A stretch of DNA of 12,517 nucleotides from JBDHZK01 sp039811865 (GTDB taxonomy: Bacteria; Actinomycetota; Actinomycetes; Propionibacteriales; Propionibacteriaceae). The stretch covers positions 1-12,517 of the forward strand of contig JBDHZK010000074.1 of NCBI GenBank assembly GCA_039811865.1, in the 5' to 3' direction. Made by a program: the position numbers and the translations under genes. The notes beneath the pieces are model-generated. The model was not told the DNA's origin. It ran no database searches and was given only the letters and a program-made list of their open reading frames with translations. This document shows, piece by piece, positions 7,096 to 12,517 of this stretch; within the stretch, counting starts at the first letter, position 1; each line of letters starts with the position of its first letter.

Positions 7096-8195
7096 GCATC
7101 GCGACGATGCCGTCGGCGGTGCGCTATGCGACGCTCGACGTCGCCCGGGCCTTGGCGGTGACCGGCGTCGTGTTTCACCACGTCCTGGACGGGCTGGTCA
7201 ACGCCGAACTGCTGGGCGCAAACAACGTCTTGCTGAGCCTGAACGCGGCCCTGTCGATGATGCGAATGCCCGCGCTGGCCTTCCTACTGGGGCTGTTCCT
7301 CCCCGGAGGAGTATCGAAGTACGGGCTGGGCGGCTACCTTCGGCGCCGCGGCGTCAATGTGCTTTGGACCTACCTGGTTTGGTTCGTCATCCTGACGGCG
7401 CTGGACTTCGCGACCTCCGGGGTGAAGAACACGCCCCGCCATCTGGAAACGCTGCTGTTGCCCTGGTGGATGCCGGGGCACCTGTGGTTCCTCCCGTTCG
7501 CCGGAGTCTCGGCGGTGATCGTGGGCGTGCTCGCGCCCTGGCGAGGCCCCCTGCGGGCCGCCTGGACGATGCTGCTCCTGGTCGTGGTGTCGCTCGCATT
7601 ATGGGGTTGGTCGTCCGAGCTTTTCGGCATGACTGGCTTGGCCCTTTTGGCGTTCAGTGCCGCGGGAGCACTGGTCGGCCGCGATCGGCTAGGAGCTTCG
7701 CTGACCGGCAATCCGGTGGGCTGGATGATCTCTGGAGCGGTCGGCGCGGGAGCCTTCGTCGCGCTGCTGAGGCTTGAACCGTTTCCGGGCGCGGGCCGCT
7801 ACCTGGGAGAGGTTCCGCTGACCTTTGGGCAGCGAGTGCTGGGTCTTGGTACGTCCGTCGTCGGTGTGGTGGTGCTGCTCGGTCTGGCCGTGGTGCTGAC
7901 CGCGGCGGCCCGCCTGCGGGGCTGGCTATCGTATTGCGGCCGCCGCACGCTGCAGATCTACCTTCCGCACACCGTTGCCACCGGCGGCACGCGCATCCTG
8001 TTGCTGCGACTTGGGGTTGAGAGCGTGTTCGTCCACCTTGTCTTGGGGCTCGTCGCCGGCATCTTCGCCCCCCTGCTGCTGGATCGAGTGGCCGGGCGTT
8101 ACGGGTTAGGGTGGCTGTTCGCGCCGCCGGCCCGGCTGCTCGGCGCTTCGAAGCCCACAACGGTGGAGGCGATCGCGGGCCCGGGGGAGCCGTGA
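7092..8195 (+). CDS. Acyltransferase-3 family integral membrane acyltransferase
   Basis: A 367-residue polytopic membrane protein of the acyltransferase-3 (OafA/NodX-like) family, which moves acyl groups, often acetyl, onto extracytoplasmic sugars or lipids. The N-terminal hallmark is YATLDVARALAVTGVVFHHV (12-31), with the conserved Asp16, Arg19 and presumed catalytic His at 29/30. MPGHLWFLPF (127-136) matches the family's xxWFL motif. About ten hydrophobic segments follow, and LSYCGRRTLQIYLPH near the C-terminus is the usual S-x-x-x-Y-x-x-H region. I use the GTG at 7092, preceded by GGGGAG eight bases away. ATG at 7107 or an upstream ATG at 7041 without a ribosome site are alternatives. It sits 25 bp before the MauE-type gene and is probably co-transcribed with it. 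The substrate may be the glycan made by the neighbouring genes. Confidence 0.87.
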   Translation: MSIATMPSAVRYATLDVARALAVTGVVFHHVLDGLVNAELLGANNVLLSLNAALSMMRMPALAFLLGLFLPGGVSKYGLGGYLRRRGVNVLWTYLVWFVILTALDFATSGVKNTPRHLETLLLPWWMPGHLWFLPFAGVSAVIVGVLAPWRGPLRAAWTMLLLVVVSLALWGWSSELFGMTGLALLAFSAAGALVGRDRLGASLTGNPVGWMISGAVGAGAFVALLRLEPFPGAGRYLGEVPLTFGQRVLGLGTSVVGVVVLLGLAVVLTAAARLRGWLSYCGRRTLQIYLPHTVATGGTRILLLRLGVESVFVHLVLGLVAGIFAPLLLDRVAGRYGLGWLFAPPARLLGASKPTTVEAIAGPGEP

Positions 8196-8220
8196 GTCGC
8201 CTCAGCTCGGAAGGGATCAA

Positions 8221-9279
8221 ATGACAGCCCTAGTGGTGGCCACCTTGCTCCTGATCGCCGTGCTCGGCGTGAGCGGGATCGCGAAGTTGCGGACGCCTGT
8301 CGTCGATGCGGCCGCCGCCTTCACGTCGCTTCGGGTACCGGCCGCGCTGAGCCGTCCGTGGATGGTGAAGGCGCTGCCCTGGGGAGAACTAGCGCTCGCG
8401 CTCGCGCTGCTGGTGCTGCCCGGCCCGGCGCTGGTGGCGGCCGCCGGGGCGGCGTGGACGTTGTTCGCCGCCTATTGGGTGCTCATCTTCCGCGCGGTTC
8501 GCTCACCAGCGCCCGCCGACTGCGGCTGCTTCGGCGCGTTGGCGCCCAGCCGGGTGACCGGCGTCTCCCTGGCTCGGAACACCGCGCTGCTGGCAGTCGC
8601 CGTCCTCGCGGTCGTGGACGCGGTGGTCGGCGGCTGGGTGCCACCCCGGCTGCTTGGGGAATCGGCGAGCTGGGTGGCGATGGCCGTCCTAGCCGCCGCA
8701 GTCGTCGGATTGACGCTGTACGAGCCACCGAAAGTGGCGCCACCCGCCTCCCCGGGCGATGCCAGCGCCGATGGCACAGACGTCCTCGACGATTACCTCC
8801 GCAGCCCGATTCCCTTCGCCCGCCTTCGCGAGCTCGACGGTGGCGACCGGCATCTGCTCGAACTCGCCCGCACCCGGCCGGTGCTGCTGCTGTTCGTCTC
8901 GCTGACTTGTGGTTCTTGTCGAGCGGTGATGGACCGGATCGGCGAATGGCGGACCAAGATGCCCATGGTGGACGTCCGGGCGGTCATCGACGGCGGCGCG
9001 GACCAGGCGGCGGTGCCCCCGGCCGTGATCCCGTTCACCTTGGTAGATCCCGGTTCGGAGGCGTCGCGTCTGTTCCAGATGAACGGACGTCCCGGCGCCG
9101 TCCTGCTGGGTGCGGACGGTTTGCTCGCCGGTGGGCCGGTCCTGGGTCAGAACGCCATTTTCGAACTCGTCGACGACATGATCGTCCAACTCGGCGCGCT
9201 CGACGAAACGTCTGCCGGCGCCGAGTCGGGGCAGGACGGCCTCAGCCCAGCCACGCTCCCAGAGTCAGCGATGCGCTGA
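8221..9279 (+). CDS. MauE/DoxX-type redox membrane protein fused to a thioredoxin-like domain
   Basis: A 352-residue protein joining two redox modules. Residues 1-168 form a MauE-like membrane unit of about four to five helices (roughly 4-22, 52-72, 75-92, 120-138, 148-166), with a Cys pair in PADCGCFGAL (C101, C103). After a linker (170-195) comes a thioredoxin-like domain with LLLFVSLTCGSCRAV (222-236), active-site C230-G-S-C233, and a cis-proline candidate in GRPGAVLL (P291). MauE proteins are known as partners in disulfide formation for exported or quinone-linked proteins. The fusion suggests electron passage between the membrane Cys pair and the CGSC site, but the substrate is unknown. 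The thioredoxin domain follows the last helix and should face outside if the family topology holds. GGAAGG precedes the ATG by about six bases. Its 3' end overlaps the convergent YwiC-like gene by 38 bp. Confidence 0.87.
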   Translation: MTALVVATLLLIAVLGVSGIAKLRTPVVDAAAAFTSLRVPAALSRPWMVKALPWGELALALALLVLPGPALVAAAGAAWTLFAAYWVLIFRAVRSPAPADCGCFGALAPSRVTGVSLARNTALLAVAVLAVVDAVVGGWVPPRLLGESASWVAMAVLAAAVVGLTLYEPPKVAPPASPGDASADGTDVLDDYLRSPIPFARLRELDGGDRHLLELARTRPVLLLFVSLTCGSCRAVMDRIGEWRTKMPMVDVRAVIDGGADQAAVPPAVIPFTLVDPGSEASRLFQMNGRPGAVLLGADGLLAGGPVLGQNAIFELVDDMIVQLGALDETSAGAESGQDGLSPATLPESAMR

Positions 9280-10012
9280 GCGCCAGTTCCACCAGGCCAA
9301 GGCGCATCGGCGTCATCGGATGGTCGAGCTTCGGCAGCACGATCGAGCGCACGGTGGCTACTGCGAACAGGGCGGCCCACCACCATCCGGCCAGGTCGAA
9401 CGCGGCCGCAACCAGCGCCAGCGTCGTCCAGCCGGCGTGCCAAGCGGCGTTCGCAAATACCCAGGAGCGCTTGCCGCGTTCGCGGAGCAGCGACTTGATG
9501 TGGATGATCGTCCCCACGAAATAGGCGAAGCAACCGAGCGCGGCCGCCCAGGGCCGGGGCCCGAGCGTGCCGAGGTTCGCCGGATCGGGGGCTGCGACCA
9601 CGAGGACCAGCAGGCTGGCCGCGGCGACGGTCGCGGCCCCGCCGATCAGCGCGCGCTCGCGTCGATGAGCAGCCAACCAGAAGGCCACGGCGAGCAGCGG
9701 CACGAAGGCCACCGACCACCACAAAATGGCGGGGCCGGCGAGCGCGACGGTGGCCACCAAGGCCGCACCGGTGATCGCACCGTAGGTCAGCAGCGGAGGC
9801 AGGTAGCGCGCGCGCTTGACGGGCGCCGCCTTCAGCCAGCCGGAGGCGGCGTTGAAGGCCAGGTAGCCGCCCAACCAGGCGGGCAGCAGCGGCACCAGGA
9901 ACCAGCCGGCACGCGGCGCCGTTGCCAGCCCGGCGAGATATGGGACGGCGAGCATCGCCCAGGCGCCATGTTGTTGGGGAACCCACCCCGGACGACTCCG
10001 CAGTCGATGCAT
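9242..10012 (-). CDS. YwiC-like family integral membrane protein
   Basis: A 256-residue membrane protein with seven to nine hydrophobic helices. The N-terminal signature VPQQHGAWAMLAVPYLAGL (11-29) is that of the YwiC-like family, whose function is not established. GTIIHIKSLLRERGKRSW (167-184) is another conserved-looking polar stretch between helices; H15, H171 and K173 could be functional but this is a guess. The start at 10012 has no Shine-Dalgarno, but TAAGAT at 10024-10019 sits six bases before the ATG. That spacing fits a leaderless mRNA starting on the ATG itself. It is divergent from the amidase lipoprotein gene, and its last 12 codons or so overlap the MauE-type gene on the other strand. 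I cannot assign a role; the neighbourhood does not give one. Confidence 0.85.
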   Translation of the reverse strand: MHRLRSRPGWVPQQHGAWAMLAVPYLAGLATAPRAGWFLVPLLPAWLGGYLAFNAASGWLKAAPVKRARYLPPLLTYGAITGAALVATVALAGPAILWWSVAFVPLLAVAFWLAAHRRERALIGGAATVAAASLLVLVVAAPDPANLGTLGPRPWAAALGCFAYFVGTIIHIKSLLRERGKRSWVFANAAWHAGWTTLALVAAAFDLAGWWWAALFAVATVRSIVLPKLDHPMTPMRLGLVELALSASLTLGAWLG

Positions 10013-10018
10013 GTCGCG

Positions 10019-10024
10019 ATCTTA
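10019..10024 (-). promoter_or_regulatory. -10 box TAAGAT for a leaderless YwiC-like transcript
   Basis: TAAGAT read on the minus strand matches TANNNT and ends six bases before the ATG at 10012. A start site about seven bases downstream falls on the A of the ATG, consistent with the leaderless mRNAs common in actinobacteria. No ribosome-binding site is visible and no clear -35 box is seen. Confidence 0.45.
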
Positions 10025-10136
10025 ACGCCACGATTTCCGGAGAAAGTCGGTGGCTGCTGGAGTGCGGGTTCGCGCGGCGTCCGGGGCGGTGATGGTCGAC
10101 CGGTGGCCGAGTCGCGTCCGCAGGCCGGCGCGGCAC

Positions 10137-10142
10137 TACTTT
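10137..10142 (+). promoter_or_regulatory. Weak -10 candidate TACTTT for the amidase gene
   Basis: TACTTT matches TANNNT and lies 23 bases before the ATG at 10166 in an AT-richer patch of the 153-bp divergent gap. There is no recognisable -35, so this is tentative. Confidence 0.25.
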
Positions 10143-10165
10143 GAACTTGAGCGAACGGGGGCGAG

Positions 10166-10960
10166 ATGATCGGTGGGATCAGCCGGAGGCTCGTGCTGTT
10201 GGGCGCCGCGTCCCTCGCGGCTTGTTCGGCACCCCCGGCGGGCGAGACGATCGGCTCCCCGCCGGCGGGGCCACCTACCGGTACATCTCCCTGGCCCGGG
10301 CAGAGCAGTCAGCAGAGCCCGTCTCCGGCCCGGACGGCGAGTCCGGCTGCGCGGCCGGCCCGGCCGGCGGTCCGACACCGGTCGGATTGGGGAGCCGATC
10401 TGCCCGTCAAGGGACACCTCCAGGTCGAGGCACCGGGGGAAGTGAAGTTCTTGCTGGTGCACCACACCGAGTCCCCGTGCGGGACGTCCGTCGCGGCCGC
10501 GCGCGATCAGTTGCGCGAGGCGTATCGCCTGCACACGTCGAGCAAAGGCTGGCCCGACATCGCCTACAACTTCCTGGTCGACCCCGGTGGTCGGATCTGG
10601 GAGGGACGGTCCGGCAGCCTCGTGTCGCCGGTGATGGGCTCGGCGACTGGGGGCAGCCAAGGGCACGCCATCCTGTGCTGCTTCCTCGGCGACTTCCGCG
10701 GCGTCGCGCCGACCAGCGCCGCGATGAGCGCCATGGTCGCGCTGTTGGCCTGGCAGGCGTCGGTCTACCGGATCGATCTCTGGGCCGGGCACACGATCAA
10801 GTTCGTCTCACGCGGCTCGAATCGTTGGCCCGCAGGCAGCGCCGTGGTCACCGATCCGATTGCCGGGCACCGCGAGATGTCGCTGACCGATTGCCCCGGA
10901 GACGCGCTGTTTCCCCTGATCAGACGCGTACTCCTGCCCAAGGCCAGGGCACTGCGCTAG
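10166..10960 (+). CDS. Lipoprotein with PGRP/N-acetylmuramoyl-L-alanine amidase (amidase_2) domain
   Basis: A 264-residue exported lipoprotein that probably cleaves the amide bond between muramic acid and the peptide of peptidoglycan. The N-terminus ISRRLVLLGAASLAAC (5-20) has a twin-arginine-like SRR, a hydrophobic core and a lipobox ending at C20. A Pro/Ser/Ala/Gly-rich linker (21-70) leads to the PGRP-like domain from about HRSDWGAD (71-78). Expected zinc ligands are present: H99 of the HHT triad (99-101), H235 in AGHREM and C243 in DCPGD. Y134 in IAYNFLVDPGGRIWEGR matches the catalytic tyrosine of T7 lysozyme-type amidases. It should therefore be active rather than a pure binding protein. 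GGGGGCGAG precedes the ATG. It converges with the RsmC-like gene 11 bp away. Lipoyl anchoring and Tat export are predictions. Confidence 0.9.
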   Translation: MIGGISRRLVLLGAASLAACSAPPAGETIGSPPAGPPTGTSPWPGQSSQQSPSPARTASPAARPARPAVRHRSDWGADLPVKGHLQVEAPGEVKFLLVHHTESPCGTSVAAARDQLREAYRLHTSSKGWPDIAYNFLVDPGGRIWEGRSGSLVSPVMGSATGGSQGHAILCCFLGDFRGVAPTSAAMSAMVALLAWQASVYRIDLWAGHTIKFVSRGSNRWPAGSAVVTDPIAGHREMSLTDCPGDALFPLIRRVLLPKARALR

Positions 10961-10971
10961 TTGGCGCCGCG

Positions 10972-11982
10972 CTAGCGGGCGGTGGCTCGGGTGACCAGGT
11001 AGGACCGGTCGCGCGCCTCGATCCGGGTGGGACCCACCGCACTGCGGAGCAATGGCAGGTAAGGCAGGTGCGAGTTGAACACCAGCCACAGCTCGCCGCC
11101 GGGGGCAAGGACGCGGGCGGCATCGGCGATCATGTCCATCGCCACCCCAGAGTCCTTTGCCGTGCCCCGATGGAACGGCGGGTTACAGACCACCGCATCG
11201 ACGCTGCGGTCGGGCAGCGAGGTCAGGCCGTCGGCGCGCAGGACCTTTACAGCCAGGTGGTTCGCCTCTGCCGTGGCGGCGGTGGAAGCGCAGGCCGCCG
11301 CCGAGACGTCGATGGCCGTCACCTCGTCTCCGCGCCGGGCCAGCCAGGACGCGATCAGGCCGGTTCCGCAGCCCAGGTCCACACTGCGCCCGGCGGGGAT
11401 CGGCGGCAGCGATCCGATCAATAGGGAGGTGCCCGCGTCCAGACGCGCACCGGCGAAGGCGGCCCCGTGAGCGACCACGTCCAGGCCCAACCGCGCGATG
11501 TGGTTTCGGCGCGGCCAGGAGACTCCGGAGTCGGGCAAGGGGATCCTCGCGTGCAGGACCCGTGAGTGCGACCGTCCCAAACTCGCCCGGACTTCGACGA
11601 AATGGCGTGCCAGCACCTCGTTCATCGAGCGGTTCAGGTGTTTGACGCGCCCGCCGACGAGCATTCGCACCGACGGTGCGGCCGATGCGGCGACGGCTTG
11701 CGCAAGCTCGTCCAGCGCGCCCAACGACTTCGGTGCTCGCGCCAGGACCGTCTGGACGCCGGCCAGCGTCGCCGGCGTCAGCGCGGCGACGCGAACCGCC
11801 TTCGGGGTGCGGCTCTCGTCCCTGAGGTCGTCGCAGTAGGCGCGCACCGAAGCGCCCAGCCCGGCGCTCAGATGGGTGGCCAACTCGGGATCGTCGACCA
11901 CCAGCGTCCGGCCGATATCGGGCCGGCCCTCAGCCAGCAGCAAGTTGCTCACTGGACCGAGCAAGCTAGCGTCCTTCTCCAC
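10972..11982 (-). CDS. RsmC/RlmG-type class I SAM-dependent rRNA guanine-N2 methyltransferase
   Basis: A 336-residue methyltransferase with the two-part layout of RsmC (16S G1207) and RlmG (23S G1835), and a length close to E. coli RsmC. The N-terminal half (1-150) is a degenerate methyltransferase-like module without a SAM motif. The C-terminal half holds GAAFAGARLDAGTSLLI (173-189), the SAM-binding VDLGCGTG (201-208) and AVVCNPPFHRG (263-273). The NPPF tetrad is that of N-methylating enzymes on amino groups of bases, and PFH is typical of RsmC/RlmG. The start is GTG at 11982 with a poor ribosome site. GGAGAAGG within codons 1-4 could instead serve a TTG seven codons in. Which rRNA base is modified cannot be decided from sequence. 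Confidence 0.85.
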   Translation of the reverse strand: MEKDASLLGPVSNLLLAEGRPDIGRTLVVDDPELATHLSAGLGASVRAYCDDLRDESRTPKAVRVAALTPATLAGVQTVLARAPKSLGALDELAQAVAASAAPSVRMLVGGRVKHLNRSMNEVLARHFVEVRASLGRSHSRVLHARIPLPDSGVSWPRRNHIARLGLDVVAHGAAFAGARLDAGTSLLIGSLPPIPAGRSVDLGCGTGLIASWLARRGDEVTAIDVSAAACASTAATAEANHLAVKVLRADGLTSLPDRSVDAVVCNPPFHRGTAKDSGVAMDMIADAARVLAPGGELWLVFNSHLPYLPLLRSAVGPTRIEARDRSYLVTRATAR

Positions 11983-12024
11983 GCCCAGATCGTGGCAGAC
12001 GCGCGCAGATTGTGACCGCCCCCA

Positions 12025-12083
12025 TTGCTCGCTGGGTCGTGTGGCGTTCTTGTTTGCTCGCTTGGCCGTGTGGGCGTTCTTGT
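12025..12083. repeat. Two-copy imperfect tandem repeat, 29/30 bp units
   Basis: Unit one (12025-12053) and unit two (12054-12083) both begin TTGCTCGCT, share GTGTGG near the middle and end CGTTCTTGT. They differ by two substitutions and one extra G. The array lies in the gap upstream of the RsmC-like gene. Function is unknown; the short frames crossing it show no coding character. Confidence 0.75.
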
Positions 12084-12136
12084 TTGGTTACTGCCCGCGA
12101 CCGCTGGCCCGCAGGCGCAGTTTGGGCATGCCGACG

Positions 12137-12164
12137 ACCCGGCCGGTGGGATTCTCGGCCGGGT
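12137..12164 (-). terminator. Hairpin after the HNH-type gene (possible intrinsic terminator)
   Basis: ACCCGGCCG (12137-12145) and CGGCCGGGT (12156-12164) form a perfect 9-bp stem with a 10-base loop, beginning 17 bases after the stop of the minus-strand HNH-type gene. No T-run follows, which is common for actinobacterial terminators. An alternative is a regulatory palindrome. Confidence 0.5.
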
Positions 12165-12181
12165 GCGGCTTGAGTGCCTGA

Positions 12182-12517
12182 TCAGGCCCTCAGAACGGGG
12201 GTGGCTCGTCGAGGGGGTGGTTCTCGTCGTGGGGAGGGAGCCCAAGAGACCGGCGCCGGCCTCGGGGACGGATCTGGTGAGGGCCGCCGCGCGAGGTGGG
12301 CCGCAATTCGAGCGAGCGGCTCACCCGCGGGCGAAGCGAGGATGGTGATTCTTCGTCCTGCTTTGCGGTCTTGTTTCCAGAGTAGGGCGATCAGTGGTCC
12401 GGGGAGGTTGTTGAGGTGTTGGGTGCCGTGGGGTCCGACGCGGTAGCGATGTCCCTGCGGGCTGGTCCACCAGAAGATGCCGGGGGCGGGTTGGGTGAGT
12501 TTCCAGCCGCCGAAGGT
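12182..12517 (-). CDS. C-terminal part of a probable HNH endonuclease/DUF222-type protein, partial
   Basis: A frame open from the right edge to TGA at 12184-12182, giving 111 residues. The visible start reads TFGGWKLTQPAPGIFWWTSP (residues 1-20 of the fragment), then QGHRYRVGPHGT. The pattern of a Trp-rich stretch, TSP-x-G-x-x-Y and a PHGT-like end is what I know from C-termini of actinobacterial DUF222 proteins carrying an HNH nuclease domain. These are often multicopy and their role is unclear. The domain itself is outside the window, so catalytic residues cannot be checked. From about residue 55 the sequence becomes Arg/Pro-rich and low in complexity, longer than the usual tail, so a degraded or frameshifted end is possible. 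Codon choice (CAA, CTA, AGA) is slightly less GC-biased than in neighbours. Confidence 0.6.
   Translation of the reverse strand, partial: TFGGWKLTQPAPGIFWWTSPQGHRYRVGPHGTQHLNNLPGPLIALLWKQDRKAGRRITILASPAGEPLARIAAHLARRPSPDPSPRPAPVSWAPSPRREPPPRRATPVLRA

Noticed and set aside
11876..12181. Plus-strand open frame crossing the tandem repeat
   Set aside because: It is antisense to the methyltransferase start and consists largely of the repeat translation; no ribosome site or homology-like motif.
1..12517. CRISPR array, tRNA, rRNA, insertion sequence or transposase
   Set aside because: No regularly spaced direct repeats beyond the two-copy tandem unit, no tRNA-like cloverleaf noticed, and no transposase motif in any clearly coding frame.

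Overview
This window reads as chromosome of a high-GC Gram-positive bacterium (Actinomycetota). GC content is high throughout and third codon positions are strongly G/C. GTG starts are common, and SD-like GGAGG motifs precede many genes. The gene families also fit: a GT87-like membrane protein, a MauE-type redox protein, a YwiC-like protein and the end of what looks like a DUF222/HNH-type protein. The order Propionibacteriales is possible but cannot be settled from sequence alone. I see no tRNA, rRNA, CRISPR array, insertion sequence or phage gene.

Left part (1-4222, minus strand): a tightly packed surface-glycan operon. Transcription order is GT2 glycosyltransferase, hexapeptide-repeat acyltransferase, WbiB-like sugar-nucleotide epimerase, CgeB-type glycosyltransferase, then a QHG-motif glycan protein that runs off the left edge. 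Three junctions are 4-bp ATGA/GTGA overlaps and the fourth is a 10-bp overlap, so translation is probably coupled. The set could supply and assemble a decorated deoxyhexose-containing polymer; that product is inference.

Middle part (4353-8195): a divergently transcribed GT4 glycosyltransferase, converging on a GT87/GT-C-like polytopic membrane protein. Across a 200-bp intergenic region lies a membrane acyltransferase (acyltransferase-3 family). This intergenic region holds a perfect 7-bp inverted repeat and a candidate 12-codon leader ORF whose stop overlaps the acyltransferase start. These genes extend the envelope-glycan theme: cytoplasmic sugar transfer, lipid-linked sugar transfer outside, and acylation of an exported polymer.

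Right part (8221-12517): a MauE-thioredoxin fusion that probably handles extracytoplasmic disulfides, co-directional with the acyltransferase. It overlaps tail-to-tail with a YwiC-like membrane protein whose promoter looks leaderless. Next come a lipoprotein carrying a PGRP/amidase domain and, convergent to it, an RsmC/RlmG-type rRNA methyltransferase. The window ends with a 199-bp noncoding stretch holding a two-copy 29/30-bp tandem repeat and a hairpin, followed by the C-terminal end of a probable HNH/DUF222-type protein on the minus strand.

Function calls rest on reading motifs by eye; no database search was possible.
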